From: a virus
Strand: one strand, 5' to 3'
Length of the DNA stretch: 64,000 bases
Virus record (IMG/VR): IMGVR_UViG_3300020220_004354
Location: 1-64,000 of that record
This document shows, piece by piece, positions 51,459 through 59,870 of this stretch. The notes under the pieces are model-generated. The model worked only from the letters and a program-made list of their open reading frames with translations, made no database searches and was not told the DNA's origin. A program made the position numbers and the translations under genes. The stretch's first letter is position 1; the number at the start of each line of letters is the position of its first letter.

Positions 51459-52757
51459 TTAATTTCCTCCTCCGACCTTTGTAGCATCGGCGTTCCAGTC
51501 AAATCGAGCACAGTACAAATCGGTGGTCCAATCTTTTCGAGTGACGTGATGATGGAATCCGTATACTATCCAATTTCCCGTCATCCACCAGTGAGTATCA
51601 TTATCGAGTCCGCCTGGGCCTTGTGTCCATCGTATGAATATCGTGTCAACACCTAATCCATAACAATCAGACCATTCACCGTGACCAAGCACTTCAATTT
51701 TGGTCCGTAATAATCCATGGGTGAGATTTAACCACATCCCACGCGGGCGACCATCAATATATTCATCATATCGAAGTCCAAGATCCCCAGCAGTGTAAAT
51801 TTCCGGAATACTGGCAACAGACGACCATCCAACCAATGGTGGTCCCGCATCAGGAGGTTTTGTAAACGATTGCTGGTCTGTAACTCTTGCAATTTGTTTT
51901 GTCGATGTTCGTTGGTCTTTGACGAACACAGTTTCCTCTTGCTTGTCTGTGATTCTATCCAGGTAGTGTCCCGATAATGCAGCCGCTCCTTGAGCAAGTA
52001 ATTTAGTCTGCACAACTGATAATGCATTATCTGACAAGTAATCCCATTGATCAATATTCGAACGAGCTTCATCGGATCGTGATCGATAATAGGCTCTCTG
52101 ACGAGATACCCATTGAGCTTGCTCTTTAATAGCCAGATTATATCCGTCTGATGCAACTAACCACTGCGTCTTCTTTTGAGTAATCGATGATGACCAATCC
52201 ACGAACGATGACAAGAACGTCTTCGGATCTTGACGCATCATCCACCACTTATTTTGGTCAGAATCAGTGGTTTTTGATACTTCAACAGTCACCGCAGGAG
52301 CATATTTCTTAACAACATCTCTGATAACTTGATCAACACGGCCTTTCCATACCGTACCTGCCGCATCTCCCCTATTCAGAAACCAAGATGGTGGGTCCAT
52401 TGCAATGAACTCAAGATTCGCAGTGTCACCACTATCACCCCTTGCTTTCAAAGAAAGCATTATAGCATATTGGACTTTAGTAGCACGTTCAGGTGCTGTT
52501 GCCTCTGGACCCCATTTAATCTGGAATTCGACTACTACCGGTTCTTGTCTGGTCTCTTTGAAGTATCCAGCTTTTATCAACATACCATGAACGTTGAAGT
52601 GTGCATCAAACAATTCTGCCCTAATAATATACCCACCATTGATCATGGCCTTGAATTCAAACGATGAAAAGTAACTACCAAGATCAAGCTCCCCACCCGC
52701 CATGTGAAATTTAATGCGGATTTGCGGTTTGGCTTCAGCTTTTGGGATACCACCCAT
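51459..52757 (-). CDS. Baseplate hub protein, gp27-like
   Basis: 432 aa. Domain order as in gp27/GpD hubs: first tube-like domain (GSYFSSFEFKAMINGGYIIR), second (RATKVQYAIMLSLKARGDSG, LEFIAMDPPSWFLNRG), the helical insert TVWKGRVDQVIRDVVKKYAP, and QDPKTFLSSFVDWSSSITQK KTQWLVASDG. The C-terminus returns GNWIVYGFHHHVTRKDWTTD LYCARF. Sits at the centre of the baseplate above the spike. Its start codon overlaps that of the divergent small gene (CCATGG). Confidence 0.83.
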   Translation of the reverse strand: MGGIPKAEAKPQIRIKFHMAGGELDLGSYFSSFEFKAMINGGYIIRAELFDAHFNVHGMLIKAGYFKETRQEPVVVEFQIKWGPEATAPERATKVQYAIMLSLKARGDSGDTANLEFIAMDPPSWFLNRGDAAGTVWKGRVDQVIRDVVKKYAPAVTVEVSKTTDSDQNKWWMMRQDPKTFLSSFVDWSSSITQKKTQWLVASDGYNLAIKEQAQWVSRQRAYYRSRSDEARSNIDQWDYLSDNALSVVQTKLLAQGAAALSGHYLDRITDKQEETVFVKDQRTSTKQIARVTDQQSFTKPPDAGPPLVGWSSVASIPEIYTAGDLGLRYDEYIDGRPRGMWLNLTHGLLRTKIEVLGHGEWSDCYGLGVDTIFIRWTQGPGGLDNDTHWWMTGNWIVYGFHHHVTRKDWTTDLYCARFDWNADATKVGGGN

Positions 52758-53037
52758 GGAAATACTCCGAATTAACTATCACGCAAAAGGTAAGACCCCA
52801 CGGTACTTACTATTGCTATATTTGGGCCAACGCGAAGGTAAAATTTGTGGAATCGTAACAGATACCGTAGGAGACCCAGAAAAGCAAAAGATCATCGACA
52901 ACAAGGATAGATTATCTAGTTTGCCGCTCGACAGACAACTTATATGGATCAAGGATAATTGTCCAACAGCATACCGAAACGGCTACCGAGAAATTTTCAA
53001 TTCAAATCTGACTGTCGTCGAACGTCACTCGATATAA
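52756..53037 (+). CDS. Small unknown protein
   Basis: 93 aa from ATG 52756: MEILRINYHAKGKTPRYLLL, YLGQREGKICGIVTDTVGDP, LSSLPLDRQLIWIKDNCPTA YRNGYREIF. The last part looks like a conserved helix pair. The longer frame upstream is antisense to the hub gene and is left out. No Shine-Dalgarno visible, and the start codon shares bases with the hub start on the other strand. Function unknown. Confidence 0.6.
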   Translation: MEILRINYHAKGKTPRYLLLLYLGQREGKICGIVTDTVGDPEKQKIIDNKDRLSSLPLDRQLIWIKDNCPTAYRNGYREIFNSNLTVVERHSI

Positions 53038-53186
53038 CTCTTGATCAATTCGAGATCCGGATGCTTGCTAAAATAATATGGATTCCGAAAATAATTAAGT
53101 ATGTCATATCACTGTATTTAACCAATATAGAAGTCATCGTCACATAACATCGACGTTACCATCCTATGTTACCAGGAGGATTTACT

Positions 53187-53777
53187 ATGTGGGGAGACAA
53201 GTACAAAGACGAACAATTGTTCGTCCATCAAGGTACCGGCCACAACAAATTTTGGACGATTGTATACGACTTAGCAACCAAAACCGTCACACGACGATGG
53301 GGCCGGATCGGAACGAAGGGTCAAGCGAAAACTGAACCATTTGCCGCCGACTATTCAGCCGCTCGATTCGTCGAAACCAAAATCTCCGGGCAGCGGCGGG
53401 ACGGATACAAACCCATTGATCGAGCCACACTCGATAGAATGGCTATCGAGGCTGCTATTGTGGGTACGCAGAACAAGTGCCACAACTTCAAGTGGGTCGA
53501 ACTGCACCAAGACGCCCACGGAATCGGTCTTCACGGATTCAGTACCATCAGCGAAGACCGGTTGATGGACCCATCCTGCAATCCAGGATTGGTCGTTGAA
53601 ATCGAAACACGTAAAGAATATGGTGGACGAACCAAGTTCACCGTTCTTTTCGCTCTCGAGCAAGCCTACGAAGTTCGTACCCCACAGAATCTTTCTACCA
53701 TCAGAAAGACAGATCCGTTATACGAACTCACCGAAAAAGTGGAGGAAGCTGTCGGACGTTCAATGTCGGGCGATTAA
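53187..53777 (+). CDS. WGR-domain protein
   Basis: 196 aa from ATG 53187, after AGGAGG. Residues 1-75 are a WGR domain: NKFWTIVYDLATKTVTRRWG RIGTKGQ, then AADYSAARFVETKISGQRRD GY. WGR domains bind nucleic-acid ends in PARPs and occur in bacterial proteins. Residues 80-185 are an alpha/beta domain (NFKWVELHQDAHGIGLHGFS, NPGLVVEIETRKEYGGRTKF) without a catalytic motif I can name. Stand-alone plus-strand gene. A DNA-end or nick sensor is inference. The gap before it (53038-53186) shows nothing else. Confidence 0.85.
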   Translation: MWGDKYKDEQLFVHQGTGHNKFWTIVYDLATKTVTRRWGRIGTKGQAKTEPFAADYSAARFVETKISGQRRDGYKPIDRATLDRMAIEAAIVGTQNKCHNFKWVELHQDAHGIGLHGFSTISEDRLMDPSCNPGLVVEIETRKEYGGRTKFTVLFALEQAYEVRTPQNLSTIRKTDPLYELTEKVEEAVGRSMSGD

Positions 53778-53971
53778 TTCGGCTCTGATATTGAAATCAG
53801 TGATTAGATCAGGTATGGCAGGTAGCAATTAAATCACTATCGCTGTCATCCGCAGATTGGACTAACAAAACCAAAGGACCAACAATCAGCACAGCTTTTC
53901 TTCACTTCGGAACTCGCACGATGCCACCATTCCGAGAAAAATTCAAAGCCATCGATTGCGTAACAGCCGCA

Positions 53972-54211
53972 TCATTCCCCGTATGCGGCATTCGGTTCCA
54001 CTTCTATCGGCCCGTCCGGTATCAGCGGAACCGATATTAATGTTTTGTCCCCAAGCTTAACATTTGGGACAAACACCAGTGCCTCGCTGATACTTCCCTC
54101 AGCCTGTGACTGGGTGCGAACAATGCACCCAAGGTTAGGAATTTCACATACAGATATTATCGATCGCGTTTGATTATCTTCATGTTCAGTAACAGAAATT
54201 ATTTTAAACAT
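53972..54211 (-). CDS. Small unknown protein downstream of primase
   Basis: 79 aa, all-beta: MFKIISVTEHEDNQTRSIIS, LGCIVRTQSQAEGSISEALV, LGDKTLISVPLIPDGPIEVE. The start lies 13 nt inside the primase 3' end, so coupled. No family recognised. The 190 bp before the WGR stop (53778-53971) have no convincing gene. Confidence 0.6.
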   Translation of the reverse strand: MFKIISVTEHEDNQTRSIISVCEIPNLGCIVRTQSQAEGSISEALVFVPNVKLGDKTLISVPLIPDGPIEVEPNAAYGE

Positions 54212-55320
54212 GCGATCCGTTCATCTAATTCGACTAAGGCTTCTTCGGTAATCTTCCGAATTCCATCGTCATGCAGTTTACGTACCTTATCGAAGCTGGT
54301 AACAAATTGTCCTATTTCATTCCAATCTTTCGTATATCGTTTCTCGCCATCACGCTCGTATTCTAAGGATGGTGGAATGCTATAATAGGTATTGAATCCG
54401 TGTGATGATAGCAACTGATAATTTGAAATAACACTTTTCAGTCCAGCGACATCATTGTCTGGAGCCAGAATAATGCCATTACGCGGCCCCAAAATCTTCA
54501 GTTTCCCGATTTGTTTCGGGGTAAGAATTGCACCACCCGATGCTATCGTTTGGTCCCCAAGCGTATGCTTATCAAAAATCGCTTCAGTTATAATAACATA
54601 GCTAGCCGGTTCGACATCATCAAACCCATACAAAAAGTCTCCTTTGGTCCCATCGACCTGTCCGACGACTTTGCCGGATTCGTTGTACACATCCAAAGAT
54701 GGAAAATTGAACCGCTTATTAAGCCGAGACCGGCTTTGCCAGTACACGAGTGTGTCGAACTCATAGTATGGCCAATAAACATCCATTCCAAGATGGTGTA
54801 TATCATTCTTGGTGATGTCGTCTTTGGTATACCCTCTTGTACCTAACCAGTGGATCAAAAGCTTCGCTTGACGGTCCGTCGATGAAGCTAATTGTTCAAC
54901 GCCAGCAGGAAGGGCTACGGCGATCTTTTTCTTGGCCGTCTGATCGGTAAGCCGGTTTTCGGGCCTGAGATAGAAGCGAATGTCAACGGCGGTACCGAGA
55001 ACGTCCGAGACAGCTTCTGCATATCGGCATTTCTTGTATAATCTAACAAATTTTATAAATGAGCAATTGCGACGATTGGTTTCCGGATTTATAGGGCCAG
55101 CCCACTCATCGCCACGCCAATCATGGCATCGTGCTTTTTCCGGATTAATATTGAAATTATACCCAGTATCGTCATCGAACGGATTATTTATACAATATTC
55201 TGCTCCACCCTTTCGGGTCTTGAACTGGAAGTGTTTCGTAATCCATGCAATAATCTTCGCGGGTGGAATAGACACACCACCAACAGCATTGGAACGAAAT
55301 TGACTGAGGTCATATCGCAT
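54199..55320 (-). CDS. DNA primase, DnaG/gp61-type
   Basis: 373 aa. TOPRIM core: SYVIITEAIFDKHTLGDQTI gives the catalytic Glu, RNGIILAPDNDVAGLKSVIS the Asp-x-Asp. Upstream region DFLYGFDDVEP and the N-terminal RCHDWRGDEWAGPINPETNR suggest a reduced zinc-binding domain with only scattered cysteines. Length is close to T4 gp61 (342 aa). Makes RNA primers for lagging-strand synthesis with the phage helicase, which is outside the window. Confidence 0.85.
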   Translation of the reverse strand: MRYDLSQFRSNAVGGVSIPPAKIIAWITKHFQFKTRKGGAEYCINNPFDDDTGYNFNINPEKARCHDWRGDEWAGPINPETNRRNCSFIKFVRLYKKCRYAEAVSDVLGTAVDIRFYLRPENRLTDQTAKKKIAVALPAGVEQLASSTDRQAKLLIHWLGTRGYTKDDITKNDIHHLGMDVYWPYYEFDTLVYWQSRSRLNKRFNFPSLDVYNESGKVVGQVDGTKGDFLYGFDDVEPASYVIITEAIFDKHTLGDQTIASGGAILTPKQIGKLKILGPRNGIILAPDNDVAGLKSVISNYQLLSSHGFNTYYSIPPSLEYERDGEKRYTKDWNEIGQFVTSFDKVRKLHDDGIRKITEEALVELDERIACLK

Positions 55321-55335
55321 ACATCTTTAATACAG

Positions 55336-55758
55336 CTATTTGCCCCACACAAATTTCGCCACAAGTGAGGCTATCGCAATGGCAAGTCCGGCCAAGAAGC
55401 CAAAGAGTGCGGCTTTTGCCTTAATTACCTTAATTTCGGCTGATGCTTTGTGGTAAGAATCCTCCACTGCTTTGATCAGAGTCTTCAATTCGTCAATATC
55501 ATGCTTTTCTTTCGTCTCTAATTCAGCTTTGACATCTTCGACTATTCGTCTATGCCGATCTTCGATCATTTCTTTGAGAGTCTGTAATCTCTCAATCAGT
55601 TCGGTCTTGCATGCGGATAGAGTCTCAACCAGTTCTCTTTCATGTTCGAGATTGGTTTCAGCGAGTTTGCATACAGCGACATCAAGCCGTTCTAATTCAG
55701 CGAGAACCAGACGACGATACTCTGCCCACGTATCACCGGGTTTATCTGTGCTCGCCAT
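55336..55758 (-). CDS. Coiled-coil protein with C-terminal membrane anchor
   Basis: 140 aa from ATG 55758 (MASTDKPGDTWAEYRRLVLA), after GAGGTGG. A long coiled coil runs from residue 15 to 110 (ERELVETLSACKTELIERLQ, DRHRRIVEDVKAELETKEKH). One membrane helix follows, LFGFLAGLAIAIASLVAKFV, with a short basic end. Tail-anchored topology. It overlaps the PAS gene by 17 bp. Could be a lysis accessory (spanin- or holin-like), a membrane tether or a signalling partner of PAS. Confidence 0.7.
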   Translation of the reverse strand: MASTDKPGDTWAEYRRLVLAELERLDVAVCKLAETNLEHERELVETLSACKTELIERLQTLKEMIEDRHRRIVEDVKAELETKEKHDIDELKTLIKAVEDSYHKASAEIKVIKAKAALFGFLAGLAIAIASLVAKFVWGK

Positions 55759-56263
55759 GTGGTTCCACCTCAAAGCCGAACCGTGATGCCGCTTCGGGAC
55801 AGGTTAGGCATAAGGATGGAACAGGCCGTGCGACAGCGTAACATTTCCCATCACGCCACTGAGTCGCACTCCATTCCAAAGAGACATATCCGCCTGACTT
55901 CTTTCTGTACCGGTTGTGAAAGCGGAGTAACGTGTTGGTCGTCATATGTCCGATAACTTCTCGTGTCGGACGTACGTCGTTTGGATGGATAAAATCAAAC
56001 CACGAGGTTGATAATAATTCATCCTTTGTCCACCCCAGTACACTCGTCCATGAATCATTGATCTCTAGGAATCTTCCGTCCGTTGATGCCACAACGAACA
56101 TATCCGGAGATAAATTCCAGAAATTAATTAAACCTACTTCGCCGATCTCGCATTCAGTATCCAAACGTTCCGTGAGTTTTTTGATTTTCCTGAGGTTAGC
56201 ACGTCCTTCTTGTATCCCGCCAATAACCATCTGAAGCGACTGAGATCTCGCTGAATCTGACAT
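55742..56263 (-). CDS. Stand-alone PAS-domain protein
   Basis: 173 aa. Residues 1-45 form a coiled-coil signalling helix (NLRKIKKLTERLDTECEIGE). Residues 46-150 are a PAS fold: LINFWNLSPDMFVVASTDGR, NDSWTSVLGWTKDELLSTSW FDFIHPNDV, RYRKKSGGYVSLEWSATQWR. The final segment has CLTC and HGEH. No kinase, cyclase or DNA-binding domain follows. PAS domains bind small ligands or cofactors; here the coupled membrane-anchored coiled coil may be its output partner. Confidence 0.85.
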   Translation of the reverse strand: MSDSARSQSLQMVIGGIQEGRANLRKIKKLTERLDTECEIGEVGLINFWNLSPDMFVVASTDGRFLEINDSWTSVLGWTKDELLSTSWFDFIHPNDVRPTREVIGHMTTNTLLRFHNRYRKKSGGYVSLEWSATQWRDGKCYAVARPVPSLCLTCPEAASRFGFEVEPHGEHR

Positions 56264-56274
56264 TGATCTACTCC

Positions 56275-57141
56275 CTAAGCAACCGTAAAGATGAACTTAC
56301 GGCTGACACGAGTGCCACCGTTAGGTAATCTCAAGGTAATGTAGTATCGATACGTTCCCTTCAAAAATCTGGTAGTATCGAGATCGTACTGAATTACCCA
56401 AGGATTAGAACGATATGATCCCTGTCGCACACCAATGCGGCAAACGTCATTATCAACTAGTAACTCGTTGTGTTGTGTTTCAATCGTGATCGTCGGTTGC
56501 AAGAACGGAATCATCGGGTTGACTAAATTGAAATTATAGTCATATAGCGGAAGCGGCATTAACCCGATTTCTAACGGACGATATTCGGGCTGATGGAATT
56601 TCTGATCCAGCGGCTCAAAACCAAATCGTATGGTCTGTAATTTATCGTCGCACATCCACTCGTCTGGATAAATCCAGAATCGGTGGCAGCATTTCAACAA
56701 GAATTCGTCATATTGAGGATCATCGATATCACATTCGGTTCCGGACGTTCCTAACTCACCGCACGGATTATCCGCAAAGTAATACCAGACGTCAAAGTAA
56801 ACATCCGGCACACCGAAGTCTGTAGGAATCAGATATGGTAAGTGGTATTTGCCAGCAATGGGAATTGTGTCTGCTGTTGGTTCTGTGCAACACTCGCCAG
56901 TTTCAGCATCCTCATACTCTCGAATCACCGGAGCAGGGTACAACGGATCGGTCGGCAACATCAACGGAATCGTGGCGACCAGATTGTGCGGGACGACTTG
57001 CGTCTTATAGATCTCAATATGCCGGACCGCGAACGGATCAGCAAGCACTCCGGCATGTAGGAAGTCCACATTTAAATCCACAACCTGTCCGCGACGTGCT
57101 GATATTCGCGGAAACGCATTCGCAAGTTGTGTCGAACTCAT
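56275..57141 (-). CDS. Virion structural protein (candidate)
   Basis: 288 aa, beta-rich with many cysteines (GECCTEP, CGELGTSGTECDIDD, KCCHRFWIYPDEWMCDD). The N-terminal LNVDFLHAGVLADPFAVRHI EIYK and C-terminal KGTYRYYITLRLPNGGTRVS resemble immunoglobulin-like virion decoration folds. It lies in the tail operon between the gp26-like and PAS genes. The leader has TTTAAATATAC, similar to late promoters. Family not identified. Confidence 0.65.
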   Translation of the reverse strand: MSSTQLANAFPRISARRGQVVDLNVDFLHAGVLADPFAVRHIEIYKTQVVPHNLVATIPLMLPTDPLYPAPVIREYEDAETGECCTEPTADTIPIAGKYHLPYLIPTDFGVPDVYFDVWYYFADNPCGELGTSGTECDIDDPQYDEFLLKCCHRFWIYPDEWMCDDKLQTIRFGFEPLDQKFHQPEYRPLEIGLMPLPLYDYNFNLVNPMIPFLQPTITIETQHNELLVDNDVCRIGVRQGSYRSNPWVIQYDLDTTRFLKGTYRYYITLRLPNGGTRVSRKFIFTVA

Positions 57142-57209
57142 ATATGGTCTCTCCGTTATACCTATTTTTGTACTGGTACACCCAATCGACTATAATGTAT
57201 ATTTAAACG

Positions 57210-57467
57210 CTACCGACGCGGAATTGATGGGCGAGAAACGGTAGGTTTAGAAGGCATGCGAGGCCGTGGTGCAGAACCAACTTGCTTGTGTTCGCGTTCA
57301 GCCTTCTCTTTAAATTCGCGTTCAAGACGCTTTATCCACCATCCACGATCTTCAGCGACCATAGCCGCCTGTTCGAATAGACTCAGGTTTCCATGGTGCT
57401 TCAATTGGAACTGTTGTTCCATTAAGTTATAGTATGCTCTATCGTATTCCTCAGGCTTTTGACGGTC
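57210..57467 (-). CDS. Frameshift extension of gp26-like protein (gp51-like part)
   Basis: 85 codons in the +1 frame relative to the gp26-like gene, open past the slip site at 57469-57474. Protein-like sequence DRQKPEEYDRAYYNLMEQQF, then HHGNLSLFEQAAMVAEDRGW and a basic end (RPRMPSKPTVSRPSIPRR). No ATG occurs before residue 15 of this part (57422), and that one lacks a ribosome-binding site. Expected product: 337 residues of gp26-like protein fused to 85 more. A separately initiated protein from 57422 is the alternative. Confidence 0.6.
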   Translation of the reverse strand, partial: DRQKPEEYDRAYYNLMEQQFQLKHHGNLSLFEQAAMVAEDRGWWIKRLEREFKEKAEREHKQVGSAPRPRMPSKPTVSRPSIPRR

Positions 57468-58479
57468 GAAAAAAGGATTCCGTAATCGGAAGCTCCATCG
57501 TGAATTCTTGTGAACACTCTGGGCATTCAACGGTTACGGTATTATCAATACCTGGGGTGTTATCTCGTAGCCACTCACGGACGGCTGCGGTATCCTGCGC
57601 ATGCATCCTTTCAATGAATTGCCGAATCTGGAAGTGATCCGTAACTCCCATTACACTGACGATGATCTTGCCCATGTTTTCGGACACTGAGTCATCGATC
57701 TGTTGTGTTTGCTGTTGTTGGCGTCGAGGATCAACCGGCATTCCACCGCGTGTCCCCTTTGTCCGAACACCACCGGGGCGAGCGAACATCTTCTTGCGAG
57801 CTTTCCGCTTCGCCAAAATGTCATTGGCATCCGCACCTCTCAGGAAGCGGACCCCGACGTAGAAATCGCGATTCGTGGCTTTGCTGAGATAGGGTAACTT
57901 CACCTTGAATGGTTCAGTACCAAGTGCAGGATTGGCCCACACCACCGTGCGAGCCAGTTCGTTCAGATCATAAGTGTGAGTAGAAACGGCCCCGCAATCT
58001 GGGTTCGGACATGTGATCGCAAATTCGTACATGTTGCCGTGCGTGATACCACGAATATAGTATAGCAAGAATACACGATCGCCAAGCAACAGGTCGGCTG
58101 CATCAAATCCGTCTGGAAATTTGCAACATTCTCTGAACAAATAATCAATCGATTGTCCCGATTGAGCAAGCCGCTGTGTCGCCAACACCTTTTCGGCGGT
58201 CTGACCCATGGCTTTCACCATGATCGTACCGTCTGGCCAGCCATAATAAATACCACGACTCGGCAGATGGCATTCTTCCCACGGAATGAGCTTTTCTTCA
58301 GGGGCCTGAAGAATACGTGTGAGCAATTCCTCATTGGTGGCACCCGGCCCAACTAGACCAGATAAATCACCAACAGCAGTGTAAATCTGGTTGATTTCTT
58401 CCTGAGTGGTAGAGTCCCCAGAAGAAGGCTTGGGCGATGGGGCAATCGGATCGAGATTAATTTCTTCTTCGTTGGCCAT
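57451..58479 (-). CDS. Baseplate hub assembly chaperone, gp26-like
   Basis: 342 aa. T4 gp26-type core: CHLPSRGIYYGWPDGTIMVK, AMGQTAEKVLATQRLAQSGQ, DGFDAADLLLGDRVFLLYYI RGITHGNMYEF. A split zinc ribbon is added by CPNPDCG near residue 160 and CPECS near residue 325. The acidic N-terminus is disordered; residues 230-265 are basic and Gln-rich. Near the 3' end TCC TTT TTT CGA offers a +1 slip into the 57210 frame. It lies just downstream of the tube genes. Confidence 0.82.
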   Translation of the reverse strand: MANEEEINLDPIAPSPKPSSGDSTTQEEINQIYTAVGDLSGLVGPGATNEELLTRILQAPEEKLIPWEECHLPSRGIYYGWPDGTIMVKAMGQTAEKVLATQRLAQSGQSIDYLFRECCKFPDGFDAADLLLGDRVFLLYYIRGITHGNMYEFAITCPNPDCGAVSTHTYDLNELARTVVWANPALGTEPFKVKLPYLSKATNRDFYVGVRFLRGADANDILAKRKARKKMFARPGGVRTKGTRGGMPVDPRRQQQQTQQIDDSVSENMGKIIVSVMGVTDHFQIRQFIERMHAQDTAAVREWLRDNTPGIDNTVTVECPECSQEFTMELPITESFFRPSKA

Positions 58480-58606
58480 TTTGTTCGTCTTCCCATGCGG
58501 AATAGAATAGAAGTACCAGCGACTCTATATACATCGAAATCGCGAAGAAATGAAATTGCGTGTTAAACAAGATCAGGACGGTCTGGCTGTCCAACCTTTT
58601 CGCCAG

Positions 58607-59185
58607 TCAACCAAGAGGCACGCCGCCTCCGTCCAATGCCGGGCTCACGTACGGAGGTGGCTGTTGAGATGCTGCTGGCTGGAAGAAGATATCTTCCGCC
58701 CAATCATATGAAACAGTGACTTCGACGAGTTTCACATCACTGTTAGTATAGGTTAGATCACCACATCTAATTTGCGATGGCCAGCTACCATTCAATTTCC
58801 ATCCATATGTTCTCTTACCAGTAGGCAAGAAGCATTCCAATTCAGTGGTTTGTTTATATTCTGTGGCTGGCTTTAATCCGTCCTTCGGCGTCCAAACAGA
58901 TTCCCGCCAGCCTCTGATAATATCTATCAAGCCAACACTATCATACCATGTTAACTTGATATCTTCCCAAGTAATGCTCTTCGCATACTTGTATTCAAGA
59001 CTTGATCCAACGTAATTCTCTTTGTTCGCGGTGAATGTCGGGGTTGTCGCTTCCTTTAATAGCACTAATGGCGGACTTTGTGCACCGATGCCGAAAATTG
59101 TTGGCAGAGACCACGTATATGTGTAATAATATTGAATTGTTGATGGAACTGGCTTGCCTAATGTTTGGACTTGAAATCCTGGCAT
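58607..59185 (-). CDS. Tail tube protein paralogue 3, gp19-like
   Basis: 192 aa. Starts MPGFQVQTLG like its two upstream paralogues. Tube-fold segments: YYYTYTWSLPTIFG, SSLEYKYAKSITWEDIKLTW YDSVGLIDIIRGW, YGWKLNGSWPSQIRCGDLTY, and KLVEVTVSYDWAEDIFF. The C-terminal 20 residues are Pro/Gly-rich. Whether it forms part of the tube shaft or a terminator/initiator ring is not known. Confidence 0.82.
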   Translation of the reverse strand: MPGFQVQTLGKPVPSTIQYYYTYTWSLPTIFGIGAQSPPLVLLKEATTPTFTANKENYVGSSLEYKYAKSITWEDIKLTWYDSVGLIDIIRGWRESVWTPKDGLKPATEYKQTTELECFLPTGKRTYGWKLNGSWPSQIRCGDLTYTNSDVKLVEVTVSYDWAEDIFFQPAASQQPPPYVSPALDGGGVPLG

Positions 59186-59202
59186 ATTACTGCTCTCTAG
59201 CT

Positions 59203-59796
59203 TTATAGCTTCGGCGCATTGAACTCTTTAGCTTTATTGTAACGTAGAGTTACTGTGATTTCTGCTATATTACTATCTGCATAGTCTAAATCAGAAGGAG
59301 AAACTTTCAGCGGCCAACATTCGTATAATTGATATTCCCAAATGCCTATACCGCTTCCATCGAGCATTTGTAGGTTGCCATATTTCAGATAGTCATCCAG
59401 TTCTCCATGTCTTGATTCAGTGAGGTTTATCATTGATCTAGCCCACCAGTCGTAAATTCGTCTGGCTGTTTCGTCTTCAGTCGGTGGGCCATCACCAGTT
59501 CCGGGAGCCTTTTCATAAAACGTGAAATCTATTGGATACCAGCGATTCTTCCCTGGCCGATATATTACATCTTGTCCATGATGAATTTCAATTTCTTCGA
59601 TTTCTGGTGTCGGTCTCGTGCATTTATGAGCATAGAGCAATATACCGTTTTTTATGTCCCCAAATGGCTCGAGAAACTCTAATATCCATCGGTTCCGACG
59701 AGCATATTCCATGTTAGGATCAGGACCTTCATATACAGATTGACCCTTAAATCCTTCATTACATGGCTGCGTATTCGGAATTAAAAAGCCCGGCAT
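59203..59796 (-). CDS. Tail tube protein paralogue 2, gp19-like
   Basis: 197 aa from ATG 59796 (MPGFLIPNTQPCNEGFKG), after GTAGGT; the longer frame would run back over paralogue 1. Pattern: YARRNRWILEFLEPFG, EIEIHHGQDVIYRPGKNRWY PIDFTFYEK, RIYDWWARSMINLTES, then LDYADSNIAEITVTLRYNKA KEF. The block of His-His-Gly-Gln, Lys-Asn-Arg-Trp and Pro-Ile matches paralogue 1 at the same positions. Confidence 0.84.
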   Translation of the reverse strand: MPGFLIPNTQPCNEGFKGQSVYEGPDPNMEYARRNRWILEFLEPFGDIKNGILLYAHKCTRPTPEIEEIEIHHGQDVIYRPGKNRWYPIDFTFYEKAPGTGDGPPTEDETARRIYDWWARSMINLTESRHGELDDYLKYGNLQMLDGSGIGIWEYQLYECWPLKVSPSDLDYADSNIAEITVTLRYNKAKEFNAPKL

Positions 59797-59870
59797 AACA
59801 TACCTACAAAAACGGGACCATTGATGCAATCGCAGGTCCCATTGAGAATCGTAACGTGTTATTAGGAAGC

